Positions 5,900 through 11,300 of a stretch of 11,300 bases of DNA are shown here, piece after piece (the stretch's first letter is position 1; every line of letters begins with the position of its first letter). The position numbers and the translations under genes were made by a program. The stretch spans positions 1 to 11,300 of the forward strand of contig DASSAK010000024.1 in the NCBI GenBank assembly GCA_035685445.1, read 5' to 3'. Source of the DNA: DRGT01 sp035685445. Lineage in GTDB: Archaea; Thermoproteota; Nitrososphaeria; Nitrososphaerales; Nitrosopumilaceae. The notes beneath the pieces were generated by a model. The model had not been told where the DNA came from. It did not search any database and saw only the letters and a list, made by a program, of their open reading frames with translations.

Positions 5900-6541
5900 C
5901 TATAGTGCAATGATTGCTTTTTTTTGTTCTTTTGTTAAAAGGCGGAATCCATTTTTGTCAATTATTGAGACATTGATTCCGTCACCGGTTCCAATATTTC
6001 TTGTAATAGCTGCTTTCACTGCTCTAAGAGCTATTACTTTTGCTTCTTCTACTGTGAGGTCGTCATGATATTCTTCCTCAAGTAAACCATATGCTACTGG
6101 AGAACCACTACCAGTAGTAACATAGATTTTTTCTTCAACTGAACCAAACATGTCAATATTAAACAATGCAGGGCCAGTATTATCATATCCACCAACTAAT
6201 ATGTCAGCGATAAATGGATAACCTCTATTTTGATGAAAGATAAGAGATGTTAATCTAGTTAATGATTTAATTGGAATTGGCTCTTGTTTTTGAATTCTAT
6301 GAATATTAGCATGATAACGTAAAATATCAGTGATGTTTTGTGCATCAGCTACTCCACCAGCCATAGTCATACCAGCATGTTCATCAATTTTTTGAATTTT
6401 CATTGTGTTATTATTTGCGATAAAATATCCAGCGCTTGCTCTCATATCAGCGCAAAGTACAACACCATCTTTAGCCTTAATACCTACAGTGGTAGTTCCA
6501 TGCAAAATCTTTTCTTCTACATTATTTGACAAAAAATACAC
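5900..6541 (-). CDS. psmB: Archaeal 20S proteasome beta subunit
   Basis: The 213-residue precursor forms the inner, proteolytic rings of the proteasome. A 15-residue propeptide ends LHG before Thr16, which becomes Thr1 after processing. In mature numbering Asp17 (precursor 32) and Lys33 (precursor 48) are present, as is the TTGSGSP loop with Ser129 (precursor 145). Where the family has R-D-S-A-S-G with Asp166 and Ser169, this protein has R-N-I-G-T-G, that is Asn182 and Thr185. Asp166 supports catalysis and self-processing, so this subunit may be weakly active or need a second beta subunit; many thaumarchaea and crenarchaea carry two. The start is GTG at 6541; a TTG three codons on (6532) is possible. 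It leads the operon with fttA and shares an AT-rich promoter region with egsA. Confidence 0.93.
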   Translation of the reverse strand: MYFLSNNVEEKILHGTTTVGIKAKDGVVLCADMRASAGYFIANNNTMKIQKIDEHAGMTMAGGVADAQNITDILRYHANIHRIQKQEPIPIKSLTRLTSLIFHQNRGYPFIADILVGGYDNTGPALFNIDMFGSVEEKIYVTTGSGSPVAYGLLEEEYHDDLTVEEAKVIALRAVKAAITRNIGTGDGINVSIIDKNGFRLLTKEQKKAIIAL

Positions 6542-6558
6542 CTGTTATAGATAATGTA

Positions 6559-6582
6559 AAAAGGATGACACCCTTTTAAATA
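6559..6582. promoter_or_regulatory. Shared TATA element and inverted repeat between psmB and egsA
   Basis: TTTTAAATA (6574-6582) is the only strong TATA-like element in the 69-bp divergent gap. It is nearly symmetric and its centre is about 33 bp from the egsA ATG and 37 bp from the psmB GTG, so it could serve both directions with short leaders. AAAAGG (6559-6564) and CCTTTT (6572-6577) form a 6-bp inverted repeat that overlaps it and could be a regulator site. Confidence 0.45.
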
Positions 6583-6610
6583 ACTTTTTGTTCCTGTGAA
6601 ATGATAAATA

Positions 6611-7675
6611 ATGACAAAAAATGTAGATCGCATGCCATCACACATAATGGAATTACCAAGGTTGATTGTGATAGGAGAAAAAAATATTTCAGACATAGGT
6701 AGTTTTCTTAATTCTTTATCTAGACCAAAAAAAATTTCTTTAATAACAGGAATAAATGTTAGAAAAATCCTTCAGAAAAAGATTGACAAATCATTAAAAC
6801 CTAAAAAAATTCGGCCTATTTGGCACTCCGTTTTAGATAATGAAAAAAAATCATTTATTGAATTGGAAAGAATTGTTAGAAAAGACAAAAGTGATTTAAT
6901 CGTAGGCGTTGGAGGTGGCAGAGCAGTTGATGCAGCAAAAATGATTGCATTTAATCTATCCAAGCCTTTTGTAAGTGTTCCAACTGCTGCTTCTCATGAT
7001 GGAATAGCGAGTCCATTTGTTTCTATAAAAGGGGATAAACCTCACTCTATAGTAGCAACCGCACCATTAGGAGTTTTTGTTGATATTGATATAATTAAAA
7101 AAGCGCCCAAAAAGCTTCTAGCAAGTGGTTGTGGCGATTTAATTGCTAACATTATTGCTGTAAAAGACTGGGAGTTAGGTAGAGACAGAGTCGGGGAATA
7201 CTACGGTAGATATGCAGCAAATTTAGCTTTAATGAGTGCAAAAATTGTCATAGAAAATTCTGAATTATTTGCAAAAAAAGGATTAGATGCTAGAGTTATT
7301 GTTGAAGCTTTGATTAGTGCAGGAGTTGCATCATGTATTGCAGGAAGTAGTAGACCATGTTCAGGGGCAGAACACCTTTTTTCACATGCATTAGACAAAT
7401 TAGCTCCTGGAATTGGATTGCATGGACAAAAATGTGGTATAGGTGCAATTATGATGGCAAAACTGCAAGGACATGATTGGAAAAAAATTATTAAGACGTT
7501 GAAAAACGTTGGTGCTCCAACTACAGCTAAACAAATTGGATTAAAGCCAGATCAAATTGTAAAAGCATTAACAATTGCACAGGATTTGAGACCTGAAAGA
7601 TATACAATTTTAAAAGAAATAGAAATGACTAGAAATAAAGCATTATCTCTCGCTAAAAGTACTAAAGTAATCTAG
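6611..7675 (+). CDS. egsA: sn-Glycerol-1-phosphate dehydrogenase [NAD(P)+]
   Basis: This 354-residue enzyme reduces dihydroxyacetone phosphate to sn-glycerol-1-phosphate, the backbone of archaeal ether lipids. The N-terminal Rossmann-like half carries GVGGGR (99-104) for NAD(P)H, followed by the family signature TAASHDGIASP (125-135). The C-terminal helical half has the metal ligands of the iron/glycerol dehydrogenase fold: Asp176 (GCGDLIA), His255 or His259 (GAEHLFSHAL), and His271 (GLHGQKCG). The length is usual for the family. ATG at 6611 is used; the next ATG is codon 8. The predicted TSS from the TATA at 6574-6582 is about 7 bp upstream. The gene is divergent from psmB, and its stop abuts the stop of the FKBP gene with no intergenic base. 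The residues for catalysis are intact, so it should be functional. Confidence 0.96.
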   Translation: MTKNVDRMPSHIMELPRLIVIGEKNISDIGSFLNSLSRPKKISLITGINVRKILQKKIDKSLKPKKIRPIWHSVLDNEKKSFIELERIVRKDKSDLIVGVGGGRAVDAAKMIAFNLSKPFVSVPTAASHDGIASPFVSIKGDKPHSIVATAPLGVFVDIDIIKKAPKKLLASGCGDLIANIIAVKDWELGRDRVGEYYGRYAANLALMSAKIVIENSELFAKKGLDARVIVEALISAGVASCIAGSSRPCSGAEHLFSHALDKLAPGIGLHGQKCGIGAIMMAKLQGHDWKKIIKTLKNVGAPTTAKQIGLKPDQIVKALTIAQDLRPERYTILKEIEMTRNKALSLAKSTKVI

Positions 7676-8434
7676 TCAGGCTGCTTTTTGTTCTACAGGT
7701 TTTTCTTCTTTTTTAGTTTCAGTTTTTGTTTGTTCTTTTGATTTTTCTTTTGTTTTATTTTCGTGGGTCTCTATAAAATTAATTTTTTGTAGATTAGGAA
7801 CAAATTTGAATATATCCATCTGAATAAAGTGTTTCATTACTTGAAGACCATCTGCACGAAAGATTTCTTCAGGAATTATGACATCTAGTGAATTGCCAGT
7901 TTTTTTGAAAATTAGTTTGGAATCTTCAACTGGAATATGTCTTTTTAATATTCCATGAATCTTATCCTCATCAGATTCTAAAGATTTTAGAACATTTACA
8001 TCATAAAGAATGGTTTTTCCAGCATATCTGTGATTATAATCAACTTGAACTCTACCAGAACCAATAAAACGCACTATAGCTCGTTTGTTGTCAATTTCAA
8101 TTGTATCCCCAACTGAAACTTTTTCTGCATCTTCACCAAGTTTTCTTAATGGAATCATTCTGACTTTGCCAGAATCTCTTTCACCAAATCCTTTGTCAGG
8201 TGTTACTTCAACTGTTAATTTATCACCAACTTTTGTGTTAGCTAATGCTTCATCCAGACCTTTAAGGACCCAAGACTCTCCAACAGAAACAAGTTTTGGT
8301 TGATATTTTATGTTAGCATCATGAATTGAATATTTTTTTGCTTCATCCTCAATTGTTGTTTCAAAAACTTCATCGCTGTCCTTTACTTTTGCAGTATAAT
8401 CTATTAGAATTAATGAGCCTTTACTGAAAGTCAA
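7676..8434 (-). CDS. FKBP-type peptidyl-prolyl isomerase, long archaeal SlyD-like form
   Basis: The 252-residue protein is a prolyl isomerase and likely folding chaperone of the cytosol. The FKBP domain is split: residues 1-85 (GSLILIDYTAKV, then SWVLKGLDEAL and PDKGFG) and the closing strand VDYNHRYAGKTILYDVNV at 131-148. Between them, about 86-130, is the insert-in-flap chaperone domain. A further archaeal C-terminal domain covers about 150-222. The last 30 residues are a disordered Lys/Glu tail. The start is TTG at 8434; there is no ATG near the start, and the minus-strand TATA (TTAATATTA, 8464-8456) is centred 26 bp upstream, as for a leaderless message. It follows the aminotransferase on the same strand with a 42-bp gap, but has its own promoter. 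Its 3' end abuts egsA. Confidence 0.92.
   Translation of the reverse strand: MTFSKGSLILIDYTAKVKDSDEVFETTIEDEAKKYSIHDANIKYQPKLVSVGESWVLKGLDEALANTKVGDKLTVEVTPDKGFGERDSGKVRMIPLRKLGEDAEKVSVGDTIEIDNKRAIVRFIGSGRVQVDYNHRYAGKTILYDVNVLKSLESDEDKIHGILKRHIPVEDSKLIFKKTGNSLDVIIPEEIFRADGLQVMKHFIQMDIFKFVPNLQKINFIETHENKTKEKSKEQTKTETKKEEKPVEQKAA
7685..7757 (+). terminator. T-rich 3' region of egsA, inside the opposing FKBP gene
   Basis: Starting 10 bp after the egsA stop, the plus strand has repeated T tracts (7685-7689, 7700-7704, 7709-7714 and more to about 7757) with no hairpin. Archaeal termination by FttA and by the polymerase itself uses such U-rich RNA. On the other strand the same bases encode the Lys-rich tail of the FKBP. 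Confidence 0.45.
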
Positions 8435-8454
8435 TGTACACGATCTCGAATTTC

Positions 8455-8465
8455 CTAATATTAAG
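8455..8465 (-). promoter_or_regulatory. TATA element of the FKBP gene
   Basis: On the minus strand, TTAATATTAG is centred 26 bp before the TTG at 8434. This predicts a leaderless mRNA and is the main support for the TTG start. Confidence 0.5.
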
Positions 8466-8476
8466 TTAACATGATT

Positions 8477-9622
8477 TTAGAGAGTTTTTAGTTTATCCTC
8501 AGCAATCTTTAGTCCTTCTTGTGCATTTGTTTTGTGACCCATCATAGCAAGGGTTGAAGAAATTGCTGAAATGGTTCTCATAACATGATAGCGATTTACT
8601 TCTCCCATACATCCAACTCTGAAAACTTTTCCTTTCAAGTTACCAAATCCACCTGCGACTAGAACTCGGAATTTTTCTGCAAGTGTATTTCTAAATATTT
8701 TATCTTCTAATCCATCTAGATAATTCAAAGCAATGATTGAGATTGAACGATCTTCTTCTTTTGCAAATGGTGTAAGGCCAATTGCGCTTAATCCTGCATA
8801 TAGAGCATCCGAACAAACTTTATGTCGTTTGAATCTTGCTTCAAGTCCTTCTTCTAGAATAATTCTAAGTGCTTCTCTATATGCGTACAACAATGGTAAG
8901 GCGGGAGTAAACGGAGTATGTTTTGATTCTTCATAATACTTGAAGTATCGTGCCAAATTGAAATACATTGTAGGCGGGGGGTTTTCAATCATGTATTTTT
9001 TGGCTTTTGGACTGATGGAAATTGGAGAAACGCCTGGAGGAGCGGCTAAAGCCTTTTGTGCACCAGTCATACATACATCAACATTCCATTTATCAACTGG
9101 CAATTCTGAACCTCCAAGAAGTGAAACAGAATCTACAATATAGAAAGCATCATTTCTTGACGTAAGATTAGAAATTTTATCAAGATAATTCACCATGGTT
9201 CCGGTTGAAGTTTCATTATGAACAACATAGAATGCTTTAACATCTTTGTTGTTATCAAAGGCTTCTTTAATTTGATCTAGTGTTGCATTTTGTCCTGGAG
9301 GAGTTTCAAGCTTTACAACATTTGCTCCTTGCCATTCTATCATTTGTGATAATCTATTACTAAATTCTCCATTTACTGGAATGATAACTTTATCACCTTT
9401 TTTAATTAAATTTACAACAGATGCTTCAACTGCTCCAGTTCCGGATGCTGAAAGTGCAACAATATCATTTTGCGTTTGAAAAACTTGTTGGGTTTTTTCA
9501 ATGACTTCAGTGTATAATTCAACAAAATCATCACTTCTATGATTAATGATATGTGCAAGCATTGCTCTCATAACTCTTTCAGGAACGTTTGTTGGACCTG
9601 GCAACATTGCTAAATATTCCAA
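8477..9622 (-). CDS. Class V aminotransferase, serine/alanine-glyoxylate type
   Basis: This 381-residue PLP enzyme belongs to the group of alanine-glyoxylate and serine-glyoxylate/pyruvate aminotransferases, which exchange an amino group between a small amino acid and glyoxylate or pyruvate. Seen features: the N-terminal LPGPTNVPERV (7-17), the phosphate-binding SASGTGA (58-64), HNETSTG (135-141), Asp164 (VDSVSLLGG) contacting the pyridine nitrogen, Lys190 in TGAQKALAAPPG forming the Schiff base, and Arg335 in VFRVGCMG, likely to bind the substrate carboxylate. The length is typical. TTG at 9622 is used; ATG six codons in (9607) is possible, but GAGAGG about 10 nt before the TTG favours the longer form. 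A TATA lies just after nadM. A link to glycine/serine metabolism is likely; the exact substrate pair is not readable. Confidence 0.92.
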   Translation of the reverse strand: MEYLAMLPGPTNVPERVMRAMLAHIINHRSDDFVELYTEVIEKTQQVFQTQNDIVALSASGTGAVEASVVNLIKKGDKVIIPVNGEFSNRLSQMIEWQGANVVKLETPPGQNATLDQIKEAFDNNKDVKAFYVVHNETSTGTMVNYLDKISNLTSRNDAFYIVDSVSLLGGSELPVDKWNVDVCMTGAQKALAAPPGVSPISISPKAKKYMIENPPPTMYFNLARYFKYYEESKHTPFTPALPLLYAYREALRIILEEGLEARFKRHKVCSDALYAGLSAIGLTPFAKEEDRSISIIALNYLDGLEDKIFRNTLAEKFRVLVAGGFGNLKGKVFRVGCMGEVNRYHVMRTISAISSTLAMMGHKTNAQEGLKIAEDKLKTL

Positions 9623-9654
9623 ATAATTTCGCCTCTCAGAAGTTCTTTGAGGGC

Positions 9655-9666
9655 TTTATTTATAAT
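9655..9666 (-). promoter_or_regulatory. TATA element of the aminotransferase gene
   Basis: TTATAAATAAAG on the minus strand sits at the very end of nadM and predicts a TSS near 9635, about 13 nt before the TTG. It suggests that the aminotransferase has its own promoter although nadM precedes it by only 43 bp. Confidence 0.5.
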
Positions 9667-10160
9667 TAAAGACTATTCAAACGATTGTTAGCATCAAGTT
9701 CTTTGAGAATTTTGTTAGTACCATCAGGAACAAGATTTTCCCATTTTTGATTGGATTGAATTTTATCTCTAATGTTAGTGCCTGATAAAATATCCCGATT
9801 TGTGAATGGCACAGAAAAAACTTTGATTCCTCGTTTTGAATAAAGAAATTGAGTTAGCTCATCATTAGAAAAAACAATCTCAAATTTTGGAACAATTTTT
9901 TCTATATTATCAATCCATTTTTCATGATTCGCTAGATCAGGGATATAGAAAATTTGAATTCTATTTAAAATGGATTCATTAATTGATGATAGAATCATTT
10001 GTTTTCTTTCGTCTGCAGAAAATGGATTTTGTTTTTCAATAGGTTTGTTTGAACTTCCAATTCCTATCCATAATTTGTCGACTTTTGATAATGCAAATTT
10101 AATAGCTTCGAGGTGTCCTAAATGAAAAGGTTGAAACCGTCCAATTAAAAGACCATTCAT
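9666..10160 (-). CDS. nadM: Nicotinamide-nucleotide adenylyltransferase, archaeal NadM type
   Basis: The enzyme joins ATP and nicotinamide mononucleotide to give NAD+ and pyrophosphate. It is a compact nucleotidyltransferase of the archaeal class. The first strand runs into GRFQPFHLGH, the HxGH-type ATP site, at residues 7-16 when counted from the ATG at 10160. The second signature, LSGTNIRDKI (125-134), corresponds to the S-x-T-x-I-R motif that binds the triphosphate. I chose ATG at 10160 (164 residues) over a TTG three codons upstream: the minus-strand TATA at 10181-10188 is centred 25 bp before this ATG, and family members start just before the first strand (MxGLxxGRFQPFH). It precedes the aminotransferase on the same strand and is divergent from rtcA. 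All signature residues are intact. Confidence 0.95.
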   Translation of the reverse strand: MNGLLIGRFQPFHLGHLEAIKFALSKVDKLWIGIGSSNKPIEKQNPFSADERKQMILSSINESILNRIQIFYIPDLANHEKWIDNIEKIVPKFEIVFSNDELTQFLYSKRGIKVFSVPFTNRDILSGTNIRDKIQSNQKWENLVPDGTNKILKELDANNRLNSL

Positions 10161-10180
10161 TATTTGCAAACAATCTCAAT

Positions 10181-10201
10181 TATTTAAAAAACTATCATAA
10201 A
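10181..10201. promoter_or_regulatory. Divergent TATA elements of nadM and rtcA
   Basis: For nadM, TTTTTAAATA (minus strand, 10190-10181) is centred about 25 bp from the ATG at 10160. For rtcA, the weaker TATCATAAA (10193-10201) is centred about 27 bp from the ATG at 10224. Both spacings predict leaderless mRNAs. Confidence 0.45.
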
Positions 10202-10223
10202 GTTCGATGATTTTAATAAATTA

Positions 10224-11255
10224 ATGGAAATTTTGAGATTTGATGGCTCGTTTGGAGAAGGTGGTGGTCAAATAATTAGAAGTGTAATTGCTCTTTCGTG
10301 TATTACAAAAAAACCAGTTGAAATTGAGAACATTAGAAAAAATCGTAAAGTTTCGGGATTACAAGCTCAACATCTTACTTCTCTTAAATTACTTTCAAAA
10401 ATTTGTCATGCAGAAGTTAAAGGATTAAACATTGGTTCAAATTCAATTAAATTTATTCCACATGAAGTAGAAAGCTGTTCTCTTGAAGAAAATATTGGAA
10501 CTGCTGGAAGCATTTCTCTCCTTTTACAGGCAATTATTCCTGTAGTAGCAACAGCTGGAAAAAAACTAAAACTTTCCATAATTGGCGGAACCGATGTTTT
10601 ATGGAGCCCCACTAGCAATTATACAAAATTTGTTTTAGCTGAAGCATACACTCGTTTAGGAATAAATTTTTCAATGAACATCAAAAAACGGGGATACTAT
10701 CCTAGAGGAGGCGGTGTTGTAAGTGTTGAGGTTTTTCCGTCAAAGAAAATTATGCCAATAAATTTACTTCAAAGAAATACAAAAGATGTAAGGTTATTTT
10801 GTTCTTTTTCAAAAATTTCTAAAGATATCATAATGAATATTGTGGAAGATTTAAAAAATAAAATTGAAGAAAGGAATGTTTCAGTGATAAAAGATGTAAA
10901 AGAAGAAACAGCAAAGGACCAAGGAAGTTCAATGTTAATTTTTAGTAAGGACTCTGGTTCAATAATAGGCTCAGATGGATTGTATGATTCTAAAAAAGGT
11001 AAATTTTCAGAAAGTCTTTCAAATGATTTTCTAACAACTAAACTTGGTGTAGATTATCATCTAGCAGACATGTTAGTATTACCTGTTAGCCTTTCAAAAG
11101 ATATGTCAGTTTTTAGGGTTGAAAAAATAACAAAGCATCTTGAAACAAACTTGTATGTCACATCTAAGATCACTGGATGTAAGTATGGAATAGGAAAGCT
11201 GGATAGAGGTTATGAGGTTAGAATTACAGGCAGCTCAGATACCAGCATCCAATAA
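10224..11255 (+). CDS. rtcA: RNA 3'-terminal phosphate cyclase
   Basis: This 343-residue enzyme converts a 3'-phosphate RNA end to a 2',3'-cyclic phosphate with ATP, via an enzyme-AMP intermediate. Family blocks in order: DGSFGEGGGQIIRS (7-20), RKVSGLQAQHL (41-51), GGTDVLWSPTSNY (121-133), and YYPRGGG (158-164). The catalytic His that carries AMP is His279 in VDYHLADMLVLP. The RtcA insert domain occupies about 180-270. Absence of eukaryotic Rcl1-type changes and the presence of His279 indicate an active cyclase rather than an Rcl1 relative. The ATG at 10224 directly precedes the conserved block and is preceded by a weak TATA. No rtcB is in the window. The 3' end overlaps a frame entering from the right edge by 21 bp. 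Confidence 0.95.
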   Translation: MEILRFDGSFGEGGGQIIRSVIALSCITKKPVEIENIRKNRKVSGLQAQHLTSLKLLSKICHAEVKGLNIGSNSIKFIPHEVESCSLEENIGTAGSISLLLQAIIPVVATAGKKLKLSIIGGTDVLWSPTSNYTKFVLAEAYTRLGINFSMNIKKRGYYPRGGGVVSVEVFPSKKIMPINLLQRNTKDVRLFCSFSKISKDIIMNIVEDLKNKIEERNVSVIKDVKEETAKDQGSSMLIFSKDSGSIIGSDGLYDSKKGKFSESLSNDFLTTKLGVDYHLADMLVLPVSLSKDMSVFRVEKITKHLETNLYVTSKITGCKYGIGKLDRGYEVRITGSSDTSIQ

Positions 11256-11300
11256 TGCTGCAAAGAATAAGACGGCTACAGAAATAACAACTATAATCTC
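11235..11300 (-). CDS. C-terminus of a probable membrane protein, cut by the right window edge
   Basis: On the minus strand, a frame open to the edge ends with TGA at 11237-11235. Its last 21 residues start with EIIVVISVAVLFFAALL and end with a short polar tail, DAGI. The hydrophobic run is long enough for a transmembrane helix, so the protein may be tail-anchored or end in a membrane helix. It would overlap rtcA by 21 bp in the convergent orientation, as other pairs in this window do. One alternative frame on this strand is also open, but it is rich in Cys and Trp and less plausible. The short length keeps the confidence low. Confidence 0.45.
   Translation of the reverse strand, partial: EIIVVISVAVLFFAALLDAGI

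Noticed and set aside
8733..9143. Plus-strand frames opposite the aminotransferase
   Set aside because: They are antisense to conserved PLP-enzyme motifs and have no recognisable domain or promoter.
10161..10169. TTG at 10169 as nadM start
   Set aside because: The ATG three codons later fits both the TATA spacing and the usual NadM N-terminus.
1..11300. Mobile element, CRISPR array, tRNA/rRNA, defence or biosynthetic cluster
   Set aside because: No transposase, integrase, regular repeats, RNA-gene structures or co-directional accessory block is present; the genes are mostly known archaeal housekeeping families.

Overview
The window is archaeal chromosome from an AT-rich member of the Thaumarchaeota (Nitrososphaeria), most likely close to Nitrosopumilus or Nitrosarchaeum. 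Archaeal markers are sn-glycerol-1-phosphate dehydrogenase (archaeal lipid backbone), a KH/metallo-beta-lactamase/beta-CASP termination factor (FttA/aCPSF1), an archaeal 20S proteasome beta subunit, archaeal-type NMN adenylyltransferase, RtcA and a SepF-family protein. The secreted protein at the left carries the W-I-K...W...G-I-I repeat that I associate with ammonia-oxidising thaumarchaea. The genus is inference; I could not search.

Layout. 1-346: 5' end of a leftward gene cut by the window edge, then about 280 bp of AT-rich regulatory DNA with nested inverted repeats. 347-1435: a secreted repeat protein (+), a small unknown protein (-) and a 32-residue putative zinc-binding microprotein (+). 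1455-3611: divergent pair, M24 aminopeptidase (-) and PP-loop tRNA-thiolation-like enzyme (+). 3685-6541: SepF-like protein (+) converging on a psmB-fttA operon (-). 6611-8434: egsA (+), divergent from psmB and convergent with an FKBP isomerase (-). 8477-10160: class V aminotransferase and nadM (both -). 10224-11255: rtcA (+), converging on the hydrophobic C-terminus of a gene that enters from the right edge.

Function. These are mostly housekeeping genes: RNA 3'-end and tRNA metabolism, proteolysis and folding, lipid backbone synthesis, NAD synthesis, amino-acid metabolism and division. Only psmB-fttA looks like a classical tight operon. Most other genes have a TATA-like element about 26 bp before the start codon, which suggests leaderless or nearly leaderless transcription; this often decided the start (GTG, TTG or internal ATG). 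Convergent genes overlap or abut, so 3' ends are formed inside the opposing gene.

I see no mobile element, CRISPR array, tRNA or rRNA, and no clear new multi-gene system. The points most worth following are the repeat-rich upstream region (1-200), the microprotein at 1337-1435, the proteasome beta subunit with Asn where catalytic Asp166 is expected, and the SepF without a membrane-targeting N-terminus.
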